A stretch of DNA of 64,000 nt from Euleptes europaea. Its lineage: Eukaryota > Chordata > Lepidosauria > Squamata > Sphaerodactylidae. Each line of letters opens with the position of its first letter. Positions within the stretch are counted from its first letter, which is position 1. Both the position numbers and the translations under genes were made by a program. Below, one piece after another: positions 1 through 10,492 of this stretch. The DNA lies in assembly GCF_029931775.1 (NCBI RefSeq), contig NC_079324.1, forward strand, positions 55,890,402-55,954,401. The letters are read 5' to 3'. The notes under the pieces were generated by a model, which was given only the letters and a program-made list of their open reading frames with translations, ran no database searches and was not told where the DNA came from.

Positions 1-243
1 AGGAATGAAACGCAGAACAACAAAAATCCACAGGGGAGCCATTCACAATTGCAACGGTCCCACGCCATTTTAGCACATCTGTAAGGAAGTACCATGTCCG
101 CGGGCGCAACAGCAGTTATTTCCCATGATGTCCTCTCAACCAACTGTGCCAGTCGCACTGGATTTAGGTTGACGCAGGCCACAACACTGTTGTGGAACAC
201 TGCCTTATACAGAGTAATACCATTGATCCATCTAGCCCAGGAT

Positions 244-800
244 GAACAAATGAACCCATGAAGCTGCCTTTTACTGAATCATACCCTTGGTCCACTGAAG
301 TCAGCATTGTCTAAGACCGGCAGTGGCTCTCCAGGGTCTCAAGCAGAGAAAGGTATTTCACATCACCTACTTGCCTAGTCCCTTTAACTGGAGATGCCAA
401 GGATTGAACCTGGGACCTTCTGCATGCCAAGCAGATGCTCTACTGCTGTGCCACGGCCCCTCCCCCCATTGTGGTTCACTGTGAATGGCAGCAGCCCTCC
501 AAAATCCCAGGCAGGGTCGGACTTTCCCAGCCATGGTGCCACCACAGATATTCTGAAATCCCTGGAGATGCCAGGGATTGGGGACCTTCTGCATAAAATC
601 TAGGCCACTAAGCCATGGCTCTTCCCTTGGGAAAAAACGGTCCATTTCACTTAATATTGTCCACTCCAGTTGTCAACTATCTCAGAGAAAGGTCTTCCCC
701 CACCATCTGCGCCCTGAGATCTGTTAACTGGAGATGCCAGGGTTTGAACCAGCGGCCTTCTGCAAGCAAAAGTGATGCTCTCACAGAGTCTCTCTAATGG
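244..800 (-). mobile_element. tRNA-Ala SINE copy with two further tRNA-like heads
   Basis: Reading on the minus strand, a full tRNA-Ala SINE occupies about 244-466. Two more degraded head segments (GAACCTGG/GATGCTCT style) lie at about 560-635 and 727-800, with intervening sequence only weakly SINE-like. This resembles the tandem arrangement at 21125 but is older. Confidence 0.65.
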
Positions 801-989
801 CCTCTCTAATTTCGGCTCCAGAGGCCCCTTTGCAAGCAATGCCTTGTCACACTTAAGAGAATCGCTGATCTAGTGATACCTACAGGCCAGATAGGTGCTA
901 TGGGCTGGGTGCCGGGTCACCCAGAAAACACACACCTGTAAAACAGGTGATGTCTCCGACTTGAAGCCGATGAATATTAATGAGAGGCA

Positions 990-1125
990 AGGAAACATAG
1001 AAAAGACAGAGCTGGAAGGGACTGCAAGAGTCATCTAGTCCAACCCCCTGCCTTGATAAAAATCCACTGTGTTTCTATCCGACCCTACTTCTAAAGACCT
1101 CAAGGAGGCTGTCTTCTCCCCCATT
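990..1125 (-). mobile_element. CR1 LINE 3' fragment
   Basis: AGCTGGAAGGGACTGCAAGA and TCATCTAGTCCAACCCCCTG are the reverse complement of the CR1 tail consensus. The terminal ATTCTATG repeats are lost. SINE-like remnant continues to about 1170. Confidence 0.6.
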
Positions 1126-1235
1126 TTATCCTACCAACAACCCCGTGGGGTACTGTATTGACACACAAGGAAGACAAACCTGAACGCACCCCTTTTAGAT
1201 CACGATGGGGGGGCCATGTTAGTCTGTCACTAGCA

Positions 1236-1404
1236 GTACAAAAGAGCAGGAATCCAGTAGCACTTCAAAGACTTAACAAAATTTCTGGCAGGGTATGAGC
1301 TTTCGCGAGCCACAGAAGAAGTGAGCTGTGGCTCACAAAAGCTCACGCCCTGCCAGAAATTTTGTGAGTCTTTAAGGTGCTACTGGACTCCTCCTCTTTT
1401 CTAC
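1236..1404. repeat. Inverted repeat of a dispersed element (arms about 80 bp)
   Basis: Arm 1236-1316 and arm 1324-1404 are near-perfect reverse complements, built around AAAATTTCTGGCAGGG and GTCTTTAAGGTGCTACTGG. The same element occurs singly near 28215-28390 and 52027-52105. Family not settled by eye; possibly Penelope-like. Confidence 0.8.
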
Positions 1405-2322
1405 TGCACCCCTTTTAAAAAATGATACACCAAAGGCTTTTTATTACTGTACTTTCTTGCAACCTGTATGTAAATTTAAGATGACCCCCAACCCCATTTT
1501 TCTTAACACTACTCCAGGGTGTAGGGGGAAAGTCTTCCTTTCAGGTAAACAGGATAGGCTAAGGTGGGACTCCTAGGGCCTAGTCTAACACTAACCACTC
1601 TACTATGCTGCCTTGAAAAACCAACCTCCACGCTCATCTATGACTTTTTGACCTGACCCCCGTTTTCCTGTTCTCCACCCGCCATAGTCTTTGCAAATCT
1701 AGAGAGGGCCTTGCTTCTGAACAGCTGCAAGAGTAAACAGGGTGTTACGCCTCTCCCGGCACGTCAGCATCTTGGCCCTGCTGAGAGAGACCAAGGTGGA
1801 TTTGCACAGGCCTTCCTTTTTTGGGAGTTGTAAGATGCTTTGCTAATTGGATCCCCGGAGGCTTTCAATTCAGCATCCCACATCGACGACGGCAAGTGAT
1901 ATTTAACGTCTGGTCGATCAGTAGGCTGCTAGCGCCGATGACCTAATTCTGCTGCCTGTCCTGATGCTAACTCACCGGCCGCGCGGTGCAGGGAAGGCAA
2001 AAGCGTCCCATGCCATTCAATAAACGCAGCCAGCTTTGCGTCTGCTCCCTCTTCAAAACGCCATGCTTGTTAGGAAACCAGAGGGAAATGCAAACTGAGG
2101 TTGCTGTGGCTTTTTAAAAAAAATAAGAAATGGTTCTATTAAAAGCAAGAAGATTTATGCTTCTGCACTAATGAAAAAGGGAAAGAAAACATATGCACTT
2201 TTATACAACTATGAATTCTGAAGCAAGGTCAAAAGCAAGCTTATACAAGGCAAAGAAAGGAAAATATATTTTTTAGAACAGGATTCAAGGACCTTGCTTG
2301 TTTGGAAAAGACTAGCTTAGAC

Positions 2323-2531
2323 TAGGGTTGCCAACCTCCAGGTACTAGCTGGAGATCTCCTGCTATTACAACTGATCTCCAGCCAATAGAAATCAGTTCC
2401 CCTGGAGAAAATGACGGCTTTGGCAATTGGACTCTATGGCATTGAAGTCCTTCCCCTCCCCAAATCCCGCCCTCTTCAGGCTCCACCCCAAAAACCTCCT
2501 CCCAGTGGCGAAGAGGGACCTGGTAACCCAA
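2323..2531 (-). mobile_element. hAT-like MITE (TAGGGTTGCC family)
   Basis: About 209 bp between TAGGGTTGCC and GGTAACCCAA. The flanks share CTTAGAC (2316-2322 and 2532-2538). Orientation is defined here by the body: GATTTGGGG...GGGAGGGACTTCAATG reads on the minus strand. Confidence 0.8.
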
Positions 2532-2584
2532 CTTAGACTGGCAAAGCATTCCTGGCCCATACATTAACCTTCCATCTACTCAAG

Positions 2585-2711
2585 TAGGGTTGCCAACTTA
2601 GGCTCAGTTCAGAAACCATGTCAAGATGTGTGGAAAGAAGCTTAAGCGATGGTTGACAGGCTCTACCCCAAAAACCTCCCGCCTGTGGCGAAGAGGGACC
2701 TCACAACCCTA
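2585..2711 (-). mobile_element. Chimeric hAT-like MITE, 127 bp
   Basis: Terminal TAGGGTTGCCAAC and CACAACCCTA with exact 8-bp duplication TACTCAAG on both sides. The middle is replaced by foreign sequence starting TTAGGCTCAGTTCAGAAACC, which recurs near 3367 fused to another MITE piece. Confidence 0.8.
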
Positions 2712-2712
2712 T

Positions 2713-3285
2713 ACTCAAGCAATATACAATGCACAGACAGAGACCCAAAATTCCCCAGTAAAAAAAACAGGACACAGGGTCTTATTCCAAGACACCGAAA
2801 GACTGGACAATTCTACCAACTATTTTGTCAGATTGCACAGAGAAGCCATTGAAATTCATAAACATCAGCACAACTTTAACAGAAAAGAAGAGAGTTTAAG
2901 AATGAATAAGGCTTGGCTTCCTGTCCTAAAAAACCTCCAGACTAACAAAGACTATAGTCAACAATAGCCATGGAGATTAGCTTTGGACTTCACACATTAA
3001 CAGATCACTTCAGGATACAATGGTTCCATATTAACATACCACACCGTCATTAGCACATTATCTTGATACTTACAGGACAATGACTAGCACATTACTTTTG
3101 CAGGACAATGACTCAGCTCAAACCCAACCCCTTTCTGACTATATCTTCCTACACACTTGACACTGAGAGACACTGTCCTTCAGTGTTACTACTCTGAAGA
3201 TGCCTGCCACAGTTGCTGGCGAAACGTCAGGAAAGAAAATACCAAGACCACGGTTACACAGCCCGGATAACCTACAAGAACCAAA
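2713..3285 (+). mobile_element. Penelope-like element, C-terminal coding end and 3' region
   Basis: A frame encodes NYFVRLHREAIEIHKHQHNF followed by NRKEESLRMNKAWLPVL, the usual C-terminal end of the GIY-YIG part of Penelope-like elements. A 3' region follows with CTGAAGATGCC...GGCGAAACGTCAGG (3194-3230) and ACACAGCCCGGATAACCTAC. Heavily truncated at 5'. Confidence 0.65.
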
Positions 3286-3366
3286 AAAGACCTAGTTTGT
3301 AGTCTGAATTAACCACACTACTCCACTAACATTTCCATGCCCAGAACTTAGCATTTCCCCACAGGC

Positions 3367-3455
3367 TTAGGCTCAGTTCAGAAACCATGGCATTGAAGTC
3401 CCTCCCCTCCCCAAACCCTGCCCTCCTCAGGCTCCACCCTGAAAACCTCACAGGG
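3367..3455 (-). mobile_element. hAT-like MITE fragment
   Basis: GGCATTGAAGTCCCTCCCC and CCTCAGGCTCCACC are MITE body sequence. It is joined at its left to the TTAGGCTCAGTTCAGAAACC piece seen at 2599. No terminal repeats remain. Confidence 0.6.
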
Positions 3456-4320
3456 TTAGTGTGAAGATAAAATGGAGAAGAGAAGAATGATGAAAGCTTA
3501 GGTGCCAGCAAATTAATAGTAGCCAATTACACCAACAACTGAAAGCCTTGGATGCTTCCAGAGGACAGCAAAAAAGGCAGAGTATTTTTCCCACGACTCT
3601 GTTTTCACCGGAGCCGCTCAGCCCGTTTGCGTATTTTCAAGCCCACTCGCAAAGGAGGCATTTCAAATGGTCGTAGGGCTCCATGCCCAATTTCCCCTAA
3701 ATTGATTCATGCACACACACTCCATTTGATTGATTTATCGGCTAGCCAGTCCAGCGGGTGCTCTTTGCAAAGGCCTCCCATCCTACTGGCCGTATTCATT
3801 TTGCCCGTGTTTCCTGCCTGACCACGGAAGAAGGGCTCAGGATGGGATGGGATGATTTTTGAATGCGCTCCAGGAACATTTCTGCACCGAGGAGAGGTGT
3901 GTGGATATTCTATTTTAAGCAGGGGAAGTACAAAAATACCTTTCTTTAAAAAAAAAAAAAAAAAGGCAAAGAAAAAGAATGAAACTGACAAAAACGGAAG
4001 GCACTGAAGATTGAAATTGACAATAATGAAGCTTAACATACCCTCATCAGCCAGCCCCAAAAACACACTGCAAATGGGATGGAAACCTGAGGTGGGGGGG
4101 GGGTAGGGATTTTGCACTTGAACAAACCAGCATAGCAGCAGGCAGATTTTAGGAATATGATGATTTGGGGTGAACTTCGCCAGGATTGCCAGCAGCAAAC
4201 AAAGAACAAAGGGAAAAGGCGAGCATGGAAGCCCCCATATTTTAAATTGTAAAGCGACTGGAAGGTCAGGTCCCAGAAATGTCGATATTCTGAACAGCCA
4301 CGGCTGCTGTAATCTGGGCA
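3456..4320. other. Unclassified intron/intergenic sequence
   Basis: No gene or clear repeat seen. Contains a poly-A run (3949-3964) and a poly-G run (4094-4102). The 256-codon minus-strand frame at 3707-4477 crosses the poly-A tract and the next MITE and has no protein-like composition. Confidence 0.5.
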
Positions 4321-4729
4321 TAGGGTTGCCAGCTCCAGGTTGGGTGATCTCCAGGTGATTTTGGGGGTAGAGCCTGAGGAGGGCGGAGTTTGGGGAGGGG
4401 AGGGGCTTCAATGCCATAGCCTCCAATTGCCCAAGCGGCCATTTTCTCCAGGTGAACTGATCGCTATTGGCTGGCAATCAGTTGTAAGAGCGGGAGATCT
4501 CCAGCCACCACCTTCTTGACGTTGCTATTTCCTTGCTTTGTAACCCTTGTTGCTTAGCTTCATTGTATATTAATTTATTTGTAATATAGTTACAGCCTTG
4601 GCTGTTTTGCTGCCTGCTATCCATTGCCTATTGTCTCATTCAGTTTTGCCTACTACTGTTTTATTTGCATCATTACTATTTACAGTAGAGTGAGTTATTG
4701 GCATAACCACCTGGAGGTTGGCAACCCTA
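4321..4729 (+). mobile_element. hAT-like MITE carrying a 193-bp insertion
   Basis: Termini TAGGGTTGCC and GGCAACCCTA with exact 8-bp duplication TCTGGGCA at 4313-4320 and 4730-4737. The body matches the family except for an AT-rich block at 4513-4705 that is absent from other copies. Confidence 0.85.
4513..4705. mobile_element. 193-bp insertion inside MITE
   Basis: An AT-rich insert flanked by ACCACC on both sides (4507-4512 and 4706-4711), splitting the MITE near its 3' end. No coding potential or family was recognised. The 6-bp repeat could be a target duplication or microhomology. Confidence 0.6.
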
Positions 4730-4737
4730 TCTGGGCA

Positions 4738-5536
4738 TCCGTTTCACATCCAGAACCTACCCAACGGGAAGAACCTATCTGTACTAGGCTAAGCAGACTG
4801 GGCAACCTAGCAAAGCAATAAGGATTTCTCTACGGGTTTACATTTCCAGTTGAAGCCTGACATTTCCCCTTCTCGTTCACAAAAGGCTAAAGACGCAACT
4901 TGATCCTAACTCTGCTCAACGCAACCATCTATTCAAATCCGCAGGCACTCTATACAGGGAAGAGACAATCTTACCCCCTCCCCAAAAACCATTCAGCCTG
5001 ATGAAGATGTCTAGAGAACTCAACGTTTCTACATTGTGGGCTGATCCTAATTAAACACATTGAAATGGCTTTTGTCTTTGAAACCAGAGTAGAAATCACA
5101 GGTTACCTAATCACATCGGTATAATTATTAAATTTTCAGATGAGTCATGAATTATACATGTCCTTCGCTGTTATTCTTCCCTCTCCCTGTTTGTCTCCTC
5201 AAGTGCCTAAATTTAGCTGTATGCTCACTTGGGGCACAGAGCTGTCTCCTTATTTACTTCATTTACGCCCCGCCTCGCCCTTCCTCGCCAATGGGAAACC
5301 CAGAAGTGGTTTACCACATCCTCCCATTTGTCCATACAACAATCCTGTGCAGTAGGACAGAGAGACAGAGAATGACTGGTTCCAGGTCACCCAGCAATCT
5401 TCCATAGAAGAGTGGGGATTCAAACCCAGATCCTAGTCCAGCACTCTAACCACAAAACCACGCTGTCTCTCGCTTGGATTACATTAATCTAGGCTTGGAC
5501 GGTTCTACAGCAGCTCTCAAGTAAAGATCCCATGGA
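4738..5536. other. Unclassified sequence, with weak SINE remnants
   Basis: Contains a short element near 4995-5080 (AGCCTGATGAAGATGTCTAG) resembling Penelope-like 3' regions. A degraded SINE or LINE remnant lies at 5270-5465 (TACTTCATTTACGCCCCG, minus-type tail). No gene. Confidence 0.4.
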
Positions 5537-5852
5537 CTAGTGTGGCGTAGTGGTTAAAGAGCGGTGGTTTGGAGTGATGGACTCTGATCTGAAGAACTGG
5601 GTTTGATTCCCCACTCCTCCACATTAGTGGCAGACTCTAATCTGGTGAACTGGATTTGTTTCCCCACTCCAACACATGAAGCCAGCTGGGTGACCTTGGG
5701 CTAGTCACAGCTCTCTTCGAGCTCTCTCAGCCCCACCTACCTCACAGGGTGTCTGTTGTGGGGAGGGGAAGGGAAGGTGGTTGTAAGCTGGTTTGATTCT
5801 TCCTTAAGTGGTAGAGAAAGTCGGCATATAAAAAACCAACTCTTCTTCTTCT
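5537..5852 (+). mobile_element. tRNA-derived CORE-like SINE (full length)
   Basis: Head with A box GGCGTAGTGGTTAA and B box GGGTTTGATTCCCC, a MIR/CORE-like middle GGGTGACCTTGGGCTAGTCA, and tail AAGTCGGCATATAAAA then a (CTT)n end. It is the plus-strand reference copy for this family in the window. Confidence 0.85.
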
Positions 5853-6030
5853 ACCGTGATCTGGATGGCCCAGGCTAGCCCAATTTCATTAGATCTCAGA
5901 ACCTAAGCAGGGCCGGCCTTGGTTGGGACTTGGATGGGAGACCACCAAGGAATAGCAGGGTTGCTAGGCAGAGGAAGGCAATGGCACACCACCTCTGTTA
6001 GTCTCTTGCCTTGCAACCAAGGCTGTTACC
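5853..6030 (+). mobile_element. 5S-rRNA-derived SINE, directly after the CORE-like SINE
   Basis: GATCTGGATGGCCCAGGC, AACCTAAGCAGGGCCGG and GGATGGGAGACCACCAAG follow 5S rRNA (GATCTCGGAAGCTAAGCAGGG, TTGGATGGGAGACC). The Bov-B-like tail is missing, being cut by the MITE that follows. Confidence 0.8.
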
Positions 6031-6293
6031 GCACTTGTATTCCCAGCGATGTATTAAGAGTTTGAAAATGTTATAAAAAATACTGTTCGCACTTTCTATG
6101 TATTCCCACCGATGTATTAAGATTATGAAAACGTTATAATAAATACTGTTCGCACTTTGTTTGGCCCCTTTAGCTGTGAAGACGTCTTCCAACCATTTAT
6201 AAGCCATGGTATCCAAAAACCCTTTTAAAGCGATGTGTTTTATAACATTTTCAAACTCTTAATACATTGCTGGGAATACAAAGTGCGGTAACC
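6031..6293. mobile_element. MITE with about 55-bp terminal inverted repeats
   Basis: The left end GTTACCGCAC..TGTATTCCCA (6036-6087) is the reverse complement of the right end (6239-6293, TGGGAATACAAAGTGCGG). An inner direct duplication of GTATTCCC..CGATGTATTA...TACTGTTCGCACTTT lies at 6049-6100 and 6101-6160. Class not certain; no clear target duplication. Confidence 0.65.
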
Positions 6294-7267
6294 CCCCAAC
6301 TGTTCCTATGATAGGAAAATGTTCCCATCTGTGAGGCTGGGTCTCCCTTACACCTTTCTAGCATTTTCCAAGCGCCAAGCTTGAAACTTTACACTGTGGG
6401 CAAATGTCACCCCTGGAAACCCAAGCAAAGCCAGCTTTCGGCCAGACAGCGGAAAAGCATTTTACAAACCCGCTCGTAAAAATCGCTCCTGAAGGGGGGA
6501 TTTTCATAATGGAAACGCTGACAGAGCCCAGGGAAAAAACGGCGGCCCTGGGAACAACACGGCTGCAGTAACCCGAGACCCCGCTGCAGCATTCAAAAAC
6601 AAAACCACATGCCGGTCTCCGGTTACTCTTGGGAAACATCCCTTAAGGACGCTGAGTAAGCCGGACGCCGGTTTCCAGAAGGAAGTTTGAGAATCTGGAA
6701 AGCTGCCTCTTTTCACCACCGCTGCTCGGAGGTACAATCAGGTGACGGGGAGGGAAAACACGAGACCCGTCAAAAACGTCAACATCTGAGTAAGAGGGAC
6801 CGTCACTGCCAAAAAATGGCCAAACGGCCCCGCCCTCTGCCGATAGGTGAATATTCTCACTCAAAACAGCCGCAAGTGGGAGTCGTTGTATTCCCCAGGG
6901 CCTTCTCTAGAGGCCAGGAAGCCCTCTGGTCTCAGAAAGGTAGTCCTTCACAGGCTAAGGAGGCTCGCCGTTTGCAGGATTTGAAGTCACACGAAGACAC
7001 GTGCACCCACCCAGCAAGCAGGGCCTTCCGGCAGGTACCAGGACGCCAGCCGACACCGTCCCGGATCCCAAAGGGCTGCGTTGTGACCAGAAGGAATGGG
7101 CCAAGGACATTGCAAAAAGCAAACATCATCGGAGGAGAAGGTCCGAGAAAGGATCAAAAACAGCACGAGGGAGGGGAACGCACATACGAAAAGCCGGCCC
7201 CCAACGTAACGCGAAACCACAGTTCGGTTTTGACTCGGGTTAGTTTGTGTCGTCAGAACTTGTCTTG
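6294..7267. other. GC-richer unique block
   Basis: About 1 kb without recognised repeats and with many CpGs. The 211-codon plus frame at 6687-7322 is the longest non-repeat frame nearby, but it ends inside a SINE and matches no family I know. It may be a regulatory or ancient exon-like region within ULK1 intron 3. Function unknown. Confidence 0.4.
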
Positions 7268-7497
7268 CATTTTAAGGAGAATCAAACCGGCTTACAATCT
7301 CCTTCCCTTCCTCTCCCCATAACAAGACACCTTGTGAGGTAGGTGGGGCTGGGAGAGTTCGGAGAGAACCGTGACTGGCCAAAGGTCACCCTGCAGGCTT
7401 CATGTGGAGGAGTGGGGAAACCAACCCGGTTCTCCAGATTAGAGTCCGCAGCTCTTAACCGCCGCTCTTAACCACTACACCGCTCTGGCTCTCCTAC
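7268..7497 (-). mobile_element. CORE-like SINE, minus strand
   Basis: TTAAGGAGAATCAAACCGGC at the left and ACTACACCGCTCTGGCTC at the right: the family read in reverse, about 230 bp, 5'-intact and slightly shortened. Confidence 0.8.
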
Positions 7498-7837
7498 ACC
7501 ACGCTGGCTTAGGGAGAGCATATGCTCTTCCTAAGAAACTGAATTCAAACAGTCTGATGAATTAGGTCAGAAATGGGCAAAATCAGCGCAACAGCTCATA
7601 ACCCAGAAACATATGTTGCCCCCTAAACTGGGACGATGTAAGAAAACCAGGGTCACCTAGAAAGCTAAGCTTTACAAGTTTGTAATACAGGCGTTCAGGC
7701 AAAATGGGGCATCCCATACAAAAATTTAATGCAAGAAAATCCTTTTGGATGGGACCAAAAAAAAATCCCTCTAGTCCAACATACTATTTCCGCCAGAAGT
7801 CACCAAAAGACACCCAGCAAGCCCACAAGCTTCCCAG

Positions 7838-8075
7838 GAGAACCAGCATACTGGAGTGGTTAGAGTGTTAAAATACTGCCTGCGAGCCCCAGGTTCCAGT
7901 CTCCACTCTGCTTTGCTGGATGACCTTCAGCCAGTCACTCTCTCTCTCTCAGTCTAACCTACCTCGCAGGGTTGTTGTGAGGGTAAAATGACAGAAAGGA
8001 GACTCTTAGTCACAGCTCTGAGCTCACTGGAGGCACAGCAGGATAATAATGTTCTAAATAAATAAGCAAGCAAGC
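7838..8075 (+). mobile_element. Third tRNA-type SINE, old copy
   Basis: GGAGTGGTTAGAGTGTTAAA head, CAGGTTCCAGTCTCC B box, TCAGTCTAACCTACCTCGCA middle and an AATAAATAAGCAAG tail. It is diverged from the copies at 45835 and 59995. Confidence 0.6.
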
Positions 8076-9067
8076 GAAGTAATACTCCCCCACTTGCCCC
8101 GTCCAGCAACTGGAATTTAAAGGTACACTGCTTTTTGCCACCACGGATAGACCTAGGCAGCATGGATTTACCTAGTCCCCTTTTAAAAAGCCATGCAAAA
8201 CAGTAGCCCTTGCCACTTCCCATGACAGCAAGTGCCATAACTTTAAGCATGAATTCACTCTTAAGACAAATTATCTTTTCTGTACAAGAAGTATCTGCAA
8301 ACTTTCACCATGTCTCGATCAAAGTTTGGCACAACAGCCAGGGGCCCCAAATCAAACTGCCTTGGGGGCCATCTGTGACGTTAAGTGTCATGTACCGACA
8401 GAGGATGCACTGGCTTTTGCCCAAATAAATGGTCTCCTACGCACACTCTCACACATAGACTGAGATTTACCCTGAATAGCTCACACCTATCTGGGAGCCT
8501 GCTTCAAATATCATCTTTCTGGTTCTAAAAATAACAGATTCCTCCCCATCCTTCATCGGGGACAATCTCATGCAGCCTTTTGCTTCACGCTGACCCCATT
8601 AGCTCTGTTCAATAATATATAACGAAACAGGAACTGGGACATCTATTTTCAATGCTTTTGAGAGGCCGTTCTAGACCACAGCTGCTTTTGTTTAGAACTT
8701 CAGAAGGAAAGGAGAAGGGGTGGGGCGGCTCCCCCATCCCCGACCCCACAATTTCCAGAATCCATTGGTAACACAAAGTTGAAGACATCTTAATTCTAAG
8801 AACTGGGTTTCACCAGCAATCTACCCCCTAGCCAATCGACCATCCTTACAAAATGTTAGTTAAAACTGCTCGGCGTGAAAACGTCCACTGTAGAAGGTTG
8901 ACAATCAGTGCAGCTATCATAAAACGATCGAGATCAGATTAGGGTGGGAGGAACCTCTCTCTCTCACACACACAAGAAGATACAAGGACAGGAAAGGGGG
9001 ACAGAGAGAAAGGAGCAGCGGCAGGTACAAAAGTCAAAGGCTAGGACGGTGTAGGGAGAAAGCATGA
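8076..9067. other. Unique ULK1 intron sequence
   Basis: No repeat or coding signal recognised apart from a short CT/CA-rich stretch near 8955-8975. Confidence 0.5.
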
Positions 9068-9281
9068 GAGATATCAGTGATAGAGCATCTGTTTGACATG
9101 TAGAAGGTCCCAGGTTCAATTCCCGGCATCTCCAGCTAAAGGGACTAGGCAAGTAGGTGATGTGAAAGACATCTGCCTGAGACCCTGGAGAGCTGCTGCC
9201 GGTCTGAGTAGACAATACTGACTTTGATGGACCAAGGGTCTGATTCAGCATAAGGCAACTTCATGTGTTCATGTGTTCAAC
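9068..9281 (+). mobile_element. tRNA-Ala SINE, full length, plus strand
   Basis: Head ATCAGTGATAGAGCATCTG, B box GGTTCAATTCCCGG, body GGGACTAGGCAAGTAGGTGA and the standard tail CTGACTTTGATGGACCAAGG...CTTCATGTGTTCATGTG. It shows what a solitary copy looks like compared with the tandem array. Confidence 0.85.
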
Positions 9282-9377
9282 TTAGGCAGACCAGGTTTTT
9301 CTATCTACTATATCTTTCTCCCACCCCTCCTTCAAGGACATCAGGGTAGGACAGGGTTTTCCCTTCCGCATTTTTAT

Positions 9378-9506
9378 CTTCACAAGTATCCTGCGAGGTA
9401 GGTTACACCGAGCGAATGTGACTGCCAGCAAGGTCACAGGAGATTGGGGATTTGAACACAAGTCTTCCAGATCACAGTCTGACACAGTCTGATACACCAC
9501 ACTGGC
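9378..9506 (-). mobile_element. Old tRNA-type SINE fragment
   Basis: CTGCGAGGTAGGTTACACC...GGGGATTTGAACACAAGTC reads as the middle and B box of a tRNA-type SINE on the minus strand. Confidence 0.5.
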
Positions 9507-9756
9507 AGTATTGACTCGCGCGTTGAAACCGTTTCCCAAAAATCTGGCCACTTGGATTGGATGATGGGTCAGACTTTGGCAACTAGAAAGATATGCTTAC
9601 CCTCTGTGATTAACTCACCGCATCCTGCTTTCAACATTTGCTAGAGGCTGAAGCCTTTAAAAAGCTCTCTTGGTTTTCGACACAACTTCCTTCCATCGGT
9701 CAACAATCAGATCTCATTCCCTCCTCTCAAAGTCTTAAAAATGAAAAGAGCCAGCT

Positions 9757-9972
9757 AGGCTTACGACCCTCCAAGTGGGACCTGGTGATCTCCTGGAATT
9801 GTTGCTGTTCTCTAGACTACAGAGATCAGGTCCCCTGCAGAAACGGCTGCTTTGGAGGGTGGACTCTACAACATCACATCCCTGCTGAACTCCCTCCCCT
9901 CCCCAAATTCTGCCCTCCTCCAGGCACTGTCCCCAAATTGCCAGGAATTTCCCAAGCTGGAATTAGCAAGGC
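9757..9972 (-). mobile_element. Diverged hAT-like MITE
   Basis: Body motifs GGAGGGTGGACTCTA, CTCCCTCCCCTCCCCAAATT and a degraded right end, with terminal repeats largely lost. One of the older copies. Confidence 0.55.
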
Positions 9973-10244
9973 TTTGCAGAGACAAGGCCTCGGATTGCCC
10001 TTCAAAGCATTTCAAGCAAGAGGGCTTATTTTCAGGGGCGAGTGAATCAATGTCCTCCACAGACCACTCAAGCCTTATATTTGTTTTTGATTTTTTTTCC
10101 TGGGACGCCGCCCGCCCCCCCACAACCCTCCCACCCGTTGACCTGAGAAGAAAAAAGAAAAAGAAAGCCTTGTCTACTTGCAGAAAGTTCTGACCATAAA
10201 GCTTCTGGTGGTTCCTAGAGCTACCTTTGTCACTTTTAGGTAGC

Positions 10245-10475
10245 TGGAGAGAGCCAGCATGGTGACGGTGTTGGACCAGGACAGGTCCAAATACCCACTC
10301 GCTGGGTGACCTTGGGCCAGTCACACACACTCCGCCCTGACCCTGGCAAGTATTTTGATGGGAGACCTCTAAGGAATTCCAGGGTCGTGACATGGGGGCA
10401 GGCAATGGAAAACCACCTCTGAGCATCTCTGAGCATCTCTTACCTTGAAAACCCTACGGGGTCACCATAAACTTG
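10245..10475 (+). mobile_element. Chimeric SINE: CORE-like head fused to 5S-derived body
   Basis: GAGAGCCAGCATGGTG...GGGTGACCTTGGGCCAGTCA (CORE-like) passes directly into ACCCTGGCAAGTATTTTGAT (5S-derived) and the 3' part GGGGTCACCATAAACTTGAT. It may have formed by template switching or by an insertion with loss. Confidence 0.55.
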
Positions 10476-10492
10476 ATTGCAAAAAAGAAAAA

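Noticed and set aside
3707-4477. 256-codon minus-strand frame
   Set aside because: Crosses a poly-A tract and a MITE; composition (F-rich and P-rich runs) is not protein-like and no family is recognised.
4995-5040. Second hammerhead-like core (CTGATGAAGATGTC)
   Set aside because: The GAAA box is missing at the right distance.
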